Source of the DNA: SZUA-35 sp964351995
Lineage (GTDB): Bacteria > Actinomycetota > Acidimicrobiia > Acidimicrobiales > SZUA-35
NCBI GenBank assembly: GCA_964351995.1
Contig: CAYGQE010000015.1
Location: forward strand, 1-64,000
Reading direction: 5' to 3'
Length of the DNA stretch: 64,000 nt
In this document: positions 18,152 through 27,212 of the stretch, piece by piece
Layout of the letters: every line of letters begins with the position of its first letter
Numbering within the stretch: position 1 is the stretch's first letter
The notes under the pieces: generated by a model
What the model saw: the letters and a program-made list of their open reading frames with translations, nothing else
What the model was told of the DNA's origin: nothing
Database searches by the model: none
Translations under genes and position numbers: made by a program

Positions 18152-18913
18152 ATGATCGACGAGAACCCTGACGTCGACGTGCCCCCCTCTGAGGCGGCGC
18201 TTGCCGATGCCACGCGTGCCATCGAGGCGATCGTCCTGGTGGCGACCGACCCGATGTCAGATCAACTCTTGGCGCAAGTGCTCGAGCTGTCGATTCCTGT
18301 CGTGCGTCGCCTCTGTGGCGAGCTGGCAGCGAGCTACCAGGACGAGAACCGCGGATTCCAATTCGTTGAGGTCGCCGGTGGTTGGCGATACCAAACCCAT
18401 CCCGACATGGCGCCGTACATCGAGCGATACGTGCTCGAGGGGCAAACCGCACGACTCAGTAGCGCCGCACTCGAAACCCTGTCGATTGTTGCGTACAAGC
18501 AGCCGTTGTCCCGGGCCCAGATGTCCGCCATTCGCGGCGTGAACGTCGATGGTGTGCTTCGCACCCTGATCCAGAAGGGATACGTCGCCGAGATCGGCCG
18601 AGATGTGGGTCCCGGGCAAGCCACACTCTTTGGCACCACCGAGCTCTTTCTCGAACGCCTGGGACTCGCAACGCTCGGTGACCTTCCGCCGCTTGGCGAG
18701 TTCGTGCCAGACGCCAGCGTCGTTGAGGCGCTCGAAATGACGCTGCGTGTAGCCCCAGAAGAACCGCAGCTTCCGCTCGAAGATGCCGTCGACGTCGACG
18801 AGCCGCTCGTGCCGCACTACCAGAGCCCGATACTCGACACCGATGATGAGGCCGACCAACACCAAGAAGCGGAGGGCGGCCGAATCGCCACCGCTCCAGA
18901 AGACGCATCGTGA
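18152..18913 (+). CDS. scpB: Segregation and condensation protein B
   Basis: A 253-residue protein of two tandem winged-helix domains. The first begins AIEAIVLVATDPMSDQLLAQ and the second LETLSIVAYKQPLSRAQM, the hallmark of ScpB. It binds the ScpA kleisin. An acidic tail of about 60 residues (after residue 195) lies beyond the usual core. It starts 2 nt after scpA and overlaps rluB by 4 nt (GTGA). Confidence 0.95.
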   Translation: MIDENPDVDVPPSEAALADATRAIEAIVLVATDPMSDQLLAQVLELSIPVVRRLCGELAASYQDENRGFQFVEVAGGWRYQTHPDMAPYIERYVLEGQTARLSSAALETLSIVAYKQPLSRAQMSAIRGVNVDGVLRTLIQKGYVAEIGRDVGPGQATLFGTTELFLERLGLATLGDLPPLGEFVPDASVVEALEMTLRVAPEEPQLPLEDAVDVDEPLVPHYQSPILDTDDEADQHQEAEGGRIATAPEDAS

Positions 18914-19686
18914 GTGACGATGACCTCAATGCCTACGTACCATCGCTTGAAGTCCCACCGCTGGACGCGCCGCACCCCGATGGTGAGCGTCTTCAGAAAG
19001 TCATGGCTCGCATCGGTATTGGCAGCCGCCGCGTCAACGAGGACTTGATCGCCGAACGGCGTGTGACTGTGAATGGCGAGGTTGCCGTGCTCGGGCGTCG
19101 GGTGCACATCGCAACCGACGAAATCGCTGTCGATGGAGCGGTGTTCAGCTCGATGCCCGATTCGATCACCTACGTATTGAACAAACCAGCAAAGATCATC
19201 ACGTCGGCCAGCGATCCCGAGGGTCGTCGCACGGTCGTGGAGTTGGTCCCCGACGAGCCTCGAGTTTTCAGTGTTGGGCGTCTCGATTACGAGACCGAGG
19301 GCCTCCTGCTCATGACCAACGACGGAACGATGGCCCATCGCCTCACGCACCCGAGCTTTGGCATCGAGAAGGAGTACCTCGCGCACGTGTCGGGCCAGCC
19401 ATCGCGGCAGGTCCTTCGGCAATTACGCGAAGGCGTCGAGCTCGAAGATGGGCTCACGTCACCGGCGGACGTCGTTGCGGTATCGCCCGATCTCATCAAG
19501 ATCACCATCCACGAGGGCCGAAACCGACAGGTTCGTCGGATGTTCGAAGCGGTTGGCCACGACGTGCTTCGGCTCGTCCGAACGCGCATCGGGCCGCTCG
19601 CCGACACCACGCTGAAACCTGGGGAGTGGCGTGAGCTGACAAGAGATGAAGTTCTCGACCTCCAGCGAGCCGTTTCGCCCCGATAG
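18910..19686 (+). CDS. rluB: rRNA pseudouridine synthase, RluB/RsuA family
   Basis: The 258-residue enzyme converts a specific uridine in rRNA to pseudouridine. The S4 RNA-binding domain (about 20-75, GERLQKVMARIGIGSRRVNEDL) precedes the catalytic domain with GRLDYETEGLLLMTNDG, which holds the catalytic aspartate. GRNRQVRRMFEAVGH is the family signature after it. The site on 23S rRNA is inferred from family. Its TAG stop forms part of the TAGCCT box before aroH. Confidence 0.93.
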   Translation: MSDDDLNAYVPSLEVPPLDAPHPDGERLQKVMARIGIGSRRVNEDLIAERRVTVNGEVAVLGRRVHIATDEIAVDGAVFSSMPDSITYVLNKPAKIITSASDPEGRRTVVELVPDEPRVFSVGRLDYETEGLLLMTNDGTMAHRLTHPSFGIEKEYLAHVSGQPSRQVLRQLREGVELEDGLTSPADVVAVSPDLIKITIHEGRNRQVRRMFEAVGHDVLRLVRTRIGPLADTTLKPGEWRELTRDEVLDLQRAVSPR

Positions 19687-19697
19687 CCTCCGCCGTC

Positions 19698-20075
19698 ATG
19701 CCGATTCGAGCCATCCGGGGCGCCATCACTGTCGACGCCGATACCCGGGACGAGATTGCTGACCGCACCACCACCTTGCTGGAAACGCTCTACGAGCGAA
19801 ACCAACTCGAACATGACGATGTGATCAGCATCCTGTTCACTGCGACACAGGACCTGGCGAGTGCGCCGCCTGCTGCTGCTGCACGAACCTTCGGTCTGGT
19901 CGATGTACCGCTGTTGTGTGCGCAAGAAATGCCGGTCGTCGGCTCGCTGGCGCTGTGTATTCGCCTCATGCTCCACATCGAGACTGACCGACCGAGGGCT
20001 GATCTCCGGCATGTGTTTCTCCGCGGTGCCACCGTGCTTCGGCCAGAGCTGGCTGAGCCCGGCGACGACCAGTGA
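19698..20075 (+). CDS. aroH: Chorismate mutase, AroH class
   Basis: A 125-residue monofunctional chorismate mutase of the Bacillus AroH fold, converting chorismate to prephenate for Tyr and Phe. RAIRGAITVDADT opens it with the active-site arginine. MPVVGSLALCIRLMLH holds the second conserved arginine and ADLRHVFLRGAT closes the core. It overlaps tyrA by 4 nt, putting two consecutive steps together. TAGCCT (19684-19689) lies 8 nt upstream and contains the rluB stop codon. Confidence 0.95.
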   Translation: MPIRAIRGAITVDADTRDEIADRTTTLLETLYERNQLEHDDVISILFTATQDLASAPPAAAARTFGLVDVPLLCAQEMPVVGSLALCIRLMLHIETDRPRADLRHVFLRGATVLRPELAEPGDDQ

Positions 20076-21130
20076 CCAGATCAGCGAACGTCATCGGCGC
20101 CGGTCTGATCGGGGGCTCCGTCGGGTTTGCGCTGCGGGCCAAGGGTTGGTCGGTGTCCATCACCGATGTCGACGACGCGGTCGCAGCACAAGCAGTCGAG
20201 TTGGGCGCCGCCAACACCGTTGGGTTTGATGAAGAGGTTGACGTGACCTTCGTTGCCACCCCGGTGGGCAGCATTGCCGACCTCGCCAACGATGCGCTTG
20301 CTCGCACCTCTGGGCCCGTCACCGACGTGGGCTCGACCAAGCTCGACATCGTTCGAGCGGTCGACAACCCTCGCTTCGTGGGTGGGCATCCCATGGCTGG
20401 TTCTGAACAGGACGGGATCATGGGTGCCAAGGGCAACCTCTTCGATGGTGCCATGTGGGTGCTGACGCCAACCGAGGCCACTGACGAAGACAGCTTTTCG
20501 ACGGTTCGGGCCATCGTGCGCTCATTTGGGGCCGAGTCGACGACGCTGCTGCCGAGAACCCACGACCAGATGGTGGCTCAGGTGAGCCACGTCCCCCACC
20601 TCACTGCCGCATCGCTGATGATCCTGGCCGACGACATGTCGATCGAGCATCGGGCGTTGTTCCGGCTTGCCGCCGGCGGCTTCCGGGACATGACCCGCAT
20701 CTCGGCCGGTCGTCCGTCGATCTGGCCGGACATCTGCGTCGCGAACAAGACCGCCATCGTGAAGGGGCTCGACGGGCTCATCAGCCAACTCGGCACCATC
20801 AGGGAGCGGGTCGAAGCCGAGGATCGCGACGGGATGCTCGAACTGTTGACCCGAGCTCGAGCTGCTCGAGTCAACTTGCCGACTGGGTTCGGCGTTGCCG
20901 AGCTCATGGCCGAAGTGGCCGTACCGATGCCAGATCGTCCAGGCGAGATCGCGATGATTGCAACGCTTGCGTCCGAGCTCGATGTCAACATCTACGACCT
21001 CGAGATCACACACTCTGGCGAAGGTCGGCGCGGCGTCATGATGATGGTGGTCGCTCGCGAGCAGTGCGAACGATTGATGGGTGGTTTGATGGCTCGGGGC
21101 TATCGACCAACAAGTAGCGACCTCGACTGA
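20072..21130 (+). CDS. tyrA: Prephenate dehydrogenase with C-terminal ACT domain
   Basis: A 352-residue NAD-dependent enzyme that oxidatively decarboxylates prephenate to 4-hydroxyphenylpyruvate. VIGAGLIGGSVGFAL near the N-terminus is the dinucleotide-binding loop and GGHPMAGSEQDG the substrate-binding motif. From about residue 275, VPMPDRPGEIAMIATLASEL begins an ACT domain, suggesting feedback control by tyrosine (inference). It starts with GTG overlapping aroH. Confidence 0.94.
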   Translation: MTRSANVIGAGLIGGSVGFALRAKGWSVSITDVDDAVAAQAVELGAANTVGFDEEVDVTFVATPVGSIADLANDALARTSGPVTDVGSTKLDIVRAVDNPRFVGGHPMAGSEQDGIMGAKGNLFDGAMWVLTPTEATDEDSFSTVRAIVRSFGAESTTLLPRTHDQMVAQVSHVPHLTAASLMILADDMSIEHRALFRLAAGGFRDMTRISAGRPSIWPDICVANKTAIVKGLDGLISQLGTIRERVEAEDRDGMLELLTRARAARVNLPTGFGVAELMAEVAVPMPDRPGEIAMIATLASELDVNIYDLEITHSGEGRRGVMMMVVAREQCERLMGGLMARGYRPTSSDLD

Positions 21131-21146
21131 ACGGTACGTTGAACCA

Positions 21147-21821
21147 ATGAATGAGATCTCGACTTCGCACGATGACGAGTTCGTCGTGATTGCGATCGAT
21201 GGCCCAGCCGGATCAGGTAAGTCCACGGTGGCGAAGCGCCTGGCAGCAGCTCTCGAGCTCGACTACCTCGACACAGGCGCCATGTACCGCTCGATTGCGT
21301 TCGCCACGCTTGCCCGGGGCATCGATCCCGACGGTGATGCCGAGCAGATCGCCGAGATCGCTCGGGCGTGCGAGATCAATGTTCGCGCCGACGGAACCGT
21401 GATGGTCGATGGGATGGACGTCACGACACAGATTCGGGGCCCGGAAGTCACGCGTGCGGTGTCGGCCGTGGCGTCGATTCCTGCAGTTCGCGCTGAGCTC
21501 GTGAGCCGACAACGCGAATGGGCGCGGCGTCGAAACGGGGGCGTCCTGGAAGGTCGAGACATCGGCAGCGTGGTGTTCCCCGATGCACGCCTGAAGGTCT
21601 ACCTCAACGCTTCAGTCGAGGTCAGAGCGGCCAGACGCGCCGGAGAGGTCAGGGATCTCGACTACGACACGGTCGCCGCCGATCTGGCCCGACGTGATGC
21701 GTATGACAGCAATCGAACAGCTGACCCGCTCACGTTGGCTGACGGAGCGGTCGAAGTCGACACCAGTGATCTCACGATCGATCAAGTCGTTGACTTGCTC
21801 ATCGCTCAGGTGAATGGCTGA
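21147..21821 (+). CDS. cmk: Cytidylate kinase
   Basis: A 224-residue (d)CMP kinase. The P-loop GPAGSGKST is at 19-27, YLDTGAMYRSIA is the CMP-binding block and EGRDIGSVVFPDA the NMP-binding loop. The order rluB-...-cmk-...-der parallels Rv1711-Rv1713. TACGTT (21135-21140) lies 6 nt before the ATG, so it may have its own leaderless start in addition to readthrough from tyrA. It overlaps plsC by 8 nt. Confidence 0.95.
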   Translation: MNEISTSHDDEFVVIAIDGPAGSGKSTVAKRLAAALELDYLDTGAMYRSIAFATLARGIDPDGDAEQIAEIARACEINVRADGTVMVDGMDVTTQIRGPEVTRAVSAVASIPAVRAELVSRQREWARRRNGGVLEGRDIGSVVFPDARLKVYLNASVEVRAARRAGEVRDLDYDTVAADLARRDAYDSNRTADPLTLADGAVEVDTSDLTIDQVVDLLIAQVNG

Positions 21822-22503
21822 CCTCGCAGGCCAGGGCTTCTCCGGCCCGCTCTCGCGCTCATCGAGGTGGTTCTACCAGGTGATGCGCGTCGTGTTCATG
21901 TCGTTCTTTGCGGTGTGGTTGCGGCTCGAAGTCGAGGGCAGGGAGCACGTTCCTGAGGCCGGGGGGTTCATTCTCGCTGCTGGTGGTCACCGTTCTATTC
22001 TCGACACACCGGTCGTGGCCCGCACGAGCCGCCGAGTCTTCCGGTACATGGGAGCGGAGAAGTATTTCCAGGTACCAGGCCTGTCGTGGTTCCTGCGATC
22101 GGTCGGTGGGTTCCCCGTCCAGCGCAACGCCACTGATCGCGACGCTCTACGGCTGAGTCAAGAAGTGCTGACCAGCGGTGAACCGCTCGTGATCTATCCA
22201 GAGGGCACTCGATTCTCTGGGCCAAGGGTTCAACCGCTTCAGCAAGGTGCTGCGTTTCTTGCCTGTAGGGCCCAGGTGCCGATCGTGCCCGTTGGACTTG
22301 GTGGCACCGAGCGAGCTTGGCCCATCGGGGGTCGTTTCATCCGCCCCAGCAAAGTGGTTCTGGTCGTCGGTGAGCCAATGACGCCCCCGGTTCCCGAGGA
22401 TGGGAAGCGAGTCAGGCGGTCAGCGATGAAGGCATACAACGACGATCTGCACACTCGTCTGCAAGAGTTGTTCGATCAGGCTCAGGCCCGAGCCGGCGTG
22501 TGA
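21814..22503 (+). CDS. plsC: 1-acyl-sn-glycerol-3-phosphate acyltransferase
   Basis: A 229-residue PlsC-family enzyme that makes phosphatidate at the membrane. A hydrophobic helix near residues 21-36 precedes the HX4D catalytic motif (His59 to Asp64 in GHRSILD). YPEGTRFSG is the glycerol-phosphate-binding motif and VPIVPVGLGGT the third block. Its start lies inside the cmk stop region and its stop overlaps rlmG by 4 nt. Confidence 0.93.
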   Translation: MADLAGQGFSGPLSRSSRWFYQVMRVVFMSFFAVWLRLEVEGREHVPEAGGFILAAGGHRSILDTPVVARTSRRVFRYMGAEKYFQVPGLSWFLRSVGGFPVQRNATDRDALRLSQEVLTSGEPLVIYPEGTRFSGPRVQPLQQGAAFLACRAQVPIVPVGLGGTERAWPIGGRFIRPSKVVLVVGEPMTPPVPEDGKRVRRSAMKAYNDDLHTRLQELFDQAQARAGV

Positions 22504-23621
22504 CAATTCTCGATCCGAGCCATTGGCAACTGAGCCGGCACCCACCGACCAAAGACCAATCGCTTCGAGCGTTCGACGCCGCCGATCAATTGGTCCTGGC
22601 CGAAGTCGCACGTACCGTCGAGCCAGGGCTTCGGGTTCTCGTGGTCAATGACTCGTTTGGGGGGCTGGCGGTGCCGCTTGCCGCTACTGGCGCCGACGTG
22701 ACTGTGTGGACCGATTCAGTTCTTGTCGAAGCGGGTGTGGCGAAGAATTTGCACGTGAATGGCATCGCCCCCGTCAGTTTCGTGCCGTCGACCCAGGTAC
22801 CTGTCGGGCGGTTCGACGTGGCCATCATCAAAGTCCCGAAGACCCTTGCCTTTCTCGAAGAGCAGCTCTCGGGACTCCGTTCGTGCATCGGCGAGGCAAC
22901 GCTGATCGTGGGGGCGGGGATGGTGAAACACATCCACACCAGCACCCTCGACCTCTTCGAGCGGCTCATTGGCCCGACAGTGACGTCGCTGGCGAAAAGG
23001 AAGGCTCGTCTCATCTTCTCGACCCTCGGGTCCGACATCGAGATAGCTCAGTCATCGTTGACGAGGTACCAGACCGCCGACGGGATCGAGTGCGTCAACT
23101 GGGCCAATGTGTTCTCCCACGGCAAGCTCGACATCGGCACCCGTTTGCTGCTCGAACACTTGCCGCCGGTGAAGAACGACGCCCATGTCGTCGACCTCGG
23201 CTGCGGCAACGGCGTGGTCGGTACAACGATCGCTCATACGTTTGCCGGTGGCTCCGTCACGTTCTGCGACATCTCACATGCTGCGGTTGCGTCAGCTTCA
23301 GCGACCTGGGAGAGCAATCTCGGTGGCGACGATCGGGCTCGATTCCTCGCCGTCGACCTCGCCGGCCCGCTCGCCGATGCGTCGGTTGATCTCGTGATGA
23401 TCAACCCACCGTTCCACGACCAACACGTCGTCGGCGACGAAACAGCAAGGCGGATGTTCGTCGAAGCTCGCCGTGTCCTGCGAGACGGGGGCGAGGTCAG
23501 GGTGATTGGTAACCGGCACCTCGGCTACCACAAGCGGTTGAGGTCGATCTTCGGCAACATGGGCACGGTTGCGTCGAACCCCAAGTTCGTCGTACTCAGC
23601 TCTCGGAAGCAGGCTCGGTAG
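22500..23621 (+). CDS. rlmG: 23S rRNA (guanine-N2)-methyltransferase, RlmG/RsmC type
   Basis: The 373-residue protein has two methyltransferase-like halves. The N-terminal half (1-185) lacks a clean SAM loop. The C-terminal half has VVDLGCGNGVVG (SAM loop) and MINPPFH, the NPPF motif for N2-methylation of guanine. The C-terminus with NRHLGYHKRL and TVASNPKFVVL matches RlmG, which modifies G1835 of 23S rRNA, better than RsmC. GTG start overlaps plsC. The last 26 nt overlap the convergent MFS gene. Confidence 0.85.
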   Translation: MTILDPSHWQLSRHPPTKDQSLRAFDAADQLVLAEVARTVEPGLRVLVVNDSFGGLAVPLAATGADVTVWTDSVLVEAGVAKNLHVNGIAPVSFVPSTQVPVGRFDVAIIKVPKTLAFLEEQLSGLRSCIGEATLIVGAGMVKHIHTSTLDLFERLIGPTVTSLAKRKARLIFSTLGSDIEIAQSSLTRYQTADGIECVNWANVFSHGKLDIGTRLLLEHLPPVKNDAHVVDLGCGNGVVGTTIAHTFAGGSVTFCDISHAAVASASATWESNLGGDDRARFLAVDLAGPLADASVDLVMINPPFHDQHVVGDETARRMFVEARRVLRDGGEVRVIGNRHLGYHKRLRSIFGNMGTVASNPKFVVLSSRKQAR

Positions 23622-25128
23622 GGCTCGTTCGAGAGTCGGAAAGGGCGGTGGTCGTCCGCAGCTCCAGTTCGGGTAGGAACCGAACCACGACGACGAACAC
23701 CGCCATGATCGGTACTGCGGCCCAGAACACAGCGTTCGTGCCCGACGCAACGGCTGACTCCACCGCTGCACGCAACGAAGGCTCGAGCGCTGCGATGTCT
23801 TCCGGCGTCGACAGCAGTTCGTCGACGTCGACCGACGTGTCGAGCGCAGAGAGTCCGGAGTTGATGCGCCCGGTCAGTAGCGCACCGAACGCCCCGACAC
23901 CAAGGGTCTGGCCGAGCGTTCGGAAGAAGTTGATGGCGGCGGTGCCCGTACCGAGGTCAGGGACAGCGAGCGAATTCTGCGTGGCCGTGGTCATCGTCGG
24001 GAATGCCACACCGATCGAGAAGCCGAGCACCAGTAGGAACGGAATGGCCGAGATCGCCGAGCTCTCGGTGTCGAGGAATGTGAACGACAAGAGCGAGACA
24101 AGCGAGAGAATCGGGGCCGTCTGGACGATCCGGAGGTACTTGCCCGTTCCGGTGGTGACTCGACCAGCCACGTAGGAACCAACGCTGACCGCCACGCTCA
24201 TCGTGGCCAGGATGAGGCCAGCCCGAGTGGCCGATTCGCCAAGAGACACCTGGAAGAACAGCGGGAAGAAGGCCAGCATCCCCATGCCAGCGATTCCGTA
24301 GATTGCGTTGCCTGCGATCATGATCCGGAACGTCGGGTTCGAGAACAGTCTCATCGGCAACAGCGGTTCAGGGGCGTGCAGCTCCCAGCGAACGAAGCCG
24401 ACCGCCCCGATGGTGGCTGCTGCCAACAGCCCGATGATCTGCGGCGACAGCCAATCGAACGTCTCGCCGCCCAGGGCAAGTCCGAAGATCAGGGCCGTGA
24501 CACTGACCACGAGCACCCCGGCGCCAACGAAGTCCAGCACGTGCTCTCGGGGTGGAAGTTGGAACGTCAGGTTCCGGTGGATGACGGCGAGAGCGATCAG
24601 GCCGAGCGGGATGTTGATGATGAAGATCCAACGCCACGAAGCAACGTCCACGAAGACTCCGCCGATCACCGGACCAACCAGTGCGGAGAATGTGAAGTTC
24701 ATCGTGTAGTAAGCCATGTACTTGCCGCGCTCGCGGGGTGAGAAGATGTCGCCGATCACGATGAATCCCATGGCCATCAAGCCACCGCCACCGATCCCTT
24801 GGAGACCTCGGGACAAGATCAGCTGCCACATGGTCTGAGATGCTGCAGCCATCACCGACGTCACGATGAAGATGATGAGGGCGGCCTCGGTCAGCACTCG
24901 ACGACCGTAGATGTCGCTGAGTTTTCCGTAGAGCGGCGTGGCCGCCACTGAGCCGAGAAGGTAGGCGGTGAGCACCCAGGGCAGCTGGTCGATGCCGCCG
25001 AGTTCTCCGGCAATGGTGGGCAGAGCAGTCGACACCGCCGTGCCATCGAGTGACGACAGGAAGGTGGAGACGAGCATGCCGCCAAAGATCGCCATGGTCT
25101 GGCGCTGGGTCAGGGCAGTATCAGTCAC
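23596..25128 (-). CDS. MFS drug:proton antiporter, DHA2 (EmrB/QacA) family
   Basis: A 510-residue membrane protein with about 14 predicted helices. LDGTAVSTALPTIAGEL in helix 1 is the DHA2 motif, and GKLSDIYGRR between helices 2 and 3 is MFS motif A. The class exports hydrophobic drugs or lipophilic metabolites; the substrate is unknown. GTG start. No regulator gene is adjacent. It is convergent with, and slightly overlaps, rlmG. Confidence 0.9.
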   Translation of the reverse strand: MTDTALTQRQTMAIFGGMLVSTFLSSLDGTAVSTALPTIAGELGGIDQLPWVLTAYLLGSVAATPLYGKLSDIYGRRVLTEAALIIFIVTSVMAAASQTMWQLILSRGLQGIGGGGLMAMGFIVIGDIFSPRERGKYMAYYTMNFTFSALVGPVIGGVFVDVASWRWIFIINIPLGLIALAVIHRNLTFQLPPREHVLDFVGAGVLVVSVTALIFGLALGGETFDWLSPQIIGLLAAATIGAVGFVRWELHAPEPLLPMRLFSNPTFRIMIAGNAIYGIAGMGMLAFFPLFFQVSLGESATRAGLILATMSVAVSVGSYVAGRVTTGTGKYLRIVQTAPILSLVSLLSFTFLDTESSAISAIPFLLVLGFSIGVAFPTMTTATQNSLAVPDLGTGTAAINFFRTLGQTLGVGAFGALLTGRINSGLSALDTSVDVDELLSTPEDIAALEPSLRAAVESAVASGTNAVFWAAVPIMAVFVVVVRFLPELELRTTTALSDSRTSPTEPASES

Positions 25129-25188
25129 CGTCGCAGCTTCTCAGAACCTGGCAGTGTCCCCAAGTCGAAGGGTTGAACGTTGACCCCG

Positions 25189-26235
25189 TCAGAGGGTGAC
25201 GAGGACATCGGAGGCACCGATGTGGCGGTCGTTGAGTTCGGGTCGTGCACTGAGTGAACCACCGAGCCCAACAGTGGCGACGGCGTCGACAGCCGCCAGC
25301 AGTTCCCGAAGGTTGCGTGGGGGAGGGAAGTACTCGTCCTCGTCAGTGATCCGGACTTCTTCGACGCCATTGGTGGGCGAAAGGAAGTCGATGACGGCTT
25401 GAACGACGTCTTCCGGGGCCGAAGCTCCCGCAGTGACGCCGACAGTGCCGGTCAATCCGTGGGGCAGTTCGTCCGGGCCGTTCACCCGGAAAACCTGCTT
25501 GCAGCCAGCTTCGGTGGCCAACTTGGCGAGTGCCGTGGTGTTCGAGCTGTTGGCCGAACCGATCACGATGACGGCATCGCACCGTTCGGCGATCGACATC
25601 AGCGCCGACTGACGGTTGGTGGTCGCGAAACAGAGGTCGCTGCGGCCGGGCTGCCAGAGATCAGGGAACCGTTCCTTGGCGGCTTCGGCCACCTCGCTCC
25701 AGTCGCTGTGGGAAAGGGTGGTCTGGGCGAGTAACGCGGTGGGCTCGTCGAAGTCCGGGAGGGCAGCGACCTCCTCGACTGACTCGACTCGGCTGATGGC
25801 ATCGGGGGCAACCGCCATCGTGCCGACGGCTTCCTCATGCCCATCGTGTCCGACGTAGATCACCCGGTAGCCCTTCTTGGCTCGAACCTTCACTTCATGG
25901 TGGACCTTGGTGACCAGCGGGCACACGGCATCGACCACGTAGCTGCCACGCTCGCGTGCGGCGGTGACGACCTCGGGTGCTGAGCCGTGGGCCGACAGCA
26001 TGATCGGGCGGCCCAGCGGAACCTCGTCGATGTGGTCGATGAAAACCACGCCGAGCTCCTCGAAGCGATCAACGACCAGCTTGTTGTGGACGATCTCGTG
26101 ATAGCAGTACACGGGAGCGTCGAACGCTCTGACCATCCAGCTGAGAGCTTTGATCGCCATTTCGACACCGGCACAGAAGCCTCTCGGGGCGCACAGCAGC
26201 ACTTGGTCGACGCTCGCTTGGTCAGAGGAAGGCAT
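25189..26235 (-). CDS. ispH: 4-hydroxy-3-methylbut-2-enyl diphosphate reductase
   Basis: The last enzyme of the MEP pathway, reducing HMBPP to IPP and DMAPP with a [4Fe-4S] cluster. The 348-residue protein shows the three cluster cysteines: Cys21 in PRGFCAGV, Cys105 in DAVCPLVTKVH and Cys202 in SDLCFATTNRQ. TEAGCKQVFRV and TAGASAPE are further family motifs. A TAGTGT box lies 6 nt before the ATG on the reverse strand (26242-26247). Confidence 0.96.
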   Translation of the reverse strand: MPSSDQASVDQVLLCAPRGFCAGVEMAIKALSWMVRAFDAPVYCYHEIVHNKLVVDRFEELGVVFIDHIDEVPLGRPIMLSAHGSAPEVVTAARERGSYVVDAVCPLVTKVHHEVKVRAKKGYRVIYVGHDGHEEAVGTMAVAPDAISRVESVEEVAALPDFDEPTALLAQTTLSHSDWSEVAEAAKERFPDLWQPGRSDLCFATTNRQSALMSIAERCDAVIVIGSANSSNTTALAKLATEAGCKQVFRVNGPDELPHGLTGTVGVTAGASAPEDVVQAVIDFLSPTNGVEEVRITDEDEYFPPPRNLRELLAAVDAVATVGLGGSLSARPELNDRHIGASDVLVTL

Positions 26236-26292
26236 TCGAACACACTACCGCCGGTCGGCTTGGCGGCCGGAACGTGGTGATCACTGGGTGTG

Positions 26293-26334
26293 CAGCGTGT
26301 TCACCGGGCAACAGCGTTCACCGGGCATACAGCG
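26293..26334. repeat. Short tandem repeat, two units of about 18-19 nt
   Basis: CAGCGTGTTCACCGGGCAA is followed directly by CAGCGTTCACCGGGCATA and a third CAGCG. The repeat covers the stop codon of the isocitrate-lyase-family gene on the reverse strand, so that gene's 3' end has been duplicated into the intergenic space. Confidence 0.7.
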
Positions 26335-27079
26335 ATGTGCCGTGTTCCAACAGCTCTGCCGCTGCGTTGCGTAGTGTGCGAGCGGTCGCGTTGTAGAGCG
26401 TGCTGCCGATCGACATGCGTCGAACTCCGATGGCCTTCAGCTCTGGCGCTGACGGACCGTCGGGTCGTGCAAGAACGTTCACCGGACGATCCACCGAGTC
26501 GACAATCCTGCCGATGTCGGCTGCGGAGCGTGGGCCCGGGGCGTAGAGGACGTCAGCGCCAGCGGCTTCGTAGGCCTGAAGCCGAGTAAGGGTGTTTTCA
26601 AGATCGTTGATGCCATACAGGTGGTTCTCGGCCCGAGCAGTGAGGACCAGGCCGTGATCGGCGCAGGCGGCAGCAGCAGCGGCCACCGCCTCGACGGCGG
26701 CATCGAGCTCATCGATCCGATCGGTCTCGGGGTCATAGTCCTCGATGGAGCAACCGGCAGCCCCTGCCTCGGCCAGAAGACGAACGGTCACGGCGACCCC
26801 GCCCGGGTCGTCGGGAAAGAGGCGTTCAGAGTCGACGTTGAGCGGGACCGAGATGTACGAAGTGAGATCGGCGACATGAGCAACGAGTTCATCTCTCGTC
26901 AGCTCTTGGTCGTCTTTGCCAATGGATCGAGCGAAACCAGCGCTCGTCGTGGCAAGGGCGTCGAACCCCGCCTCCTGAAGCATCAAGGCGGAGCCGCGAT
27001 CCCACGGGTTCGGCATGATGAAGAAGCCGCTCTGGTGCAAGGCGCGAAAGCTGTCGATGTGTCCCGGTGCTGATGTCAT
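26318..27079 (-). CDS. Isocitrate lyase / PEP mutase family protein
   Basis: A 253-residue TIM-barrel enzyme of the ICL/PEPM superfamily. IMPNPWDRGSALMLQEAGFDALATTSAGFA opens it, and SIEDYDPETDRI holds metal-site acidic residues. LTARAENHLYG is the downstream core block, and APGPRSAADI follows. It lacks the KKCGH motif of isocitrate lyase, so it is more likely a carboxyphosphonoenolpyruvate-mutase-like or oxaloacetate-hydrolase-like enzyme of unknown substrate. ATG 27079 is preferred over a longer frame because homology starts there and TACGAT lies 6 nt upstream (27086-27091 on the reverse strand). Confidence 0.82.
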   Translation of the reverse strand: MTSAPGHIDSFRALHQSGFFIMPNPWDRGSALMLQEAGFDALATTSAGFARSIGKDDQELTRDELVAHVADLTSYISVPLNVDSERLFPDDPGGVAVTVRLLAEAGAAGCSIEDYDPETDRIDELDAAVEAVAAAAAACADHGLVLTARAENHLYGINDLENTLTRLQAYEAAGADVLYAPGPRSAADIGRIVDSVDRPVNVLARPDGPSAPELKAIGVRRMSIGSTLYNATARTLRNAAAELLEHGTSLYAR

Positions 27080-27212
27080 GACGCGATCGTACGAGGTTGC
27101 CGGGTCAGCCTCTGGCGGAGATCGGACCGCTGCGCCTACCACCGGATTCGGGCCTGTTGGTTGGAGACGAACGGCTCAGCTGCTGAGGCTGGAGGCGACA
27201 TAGACTCCTCCG

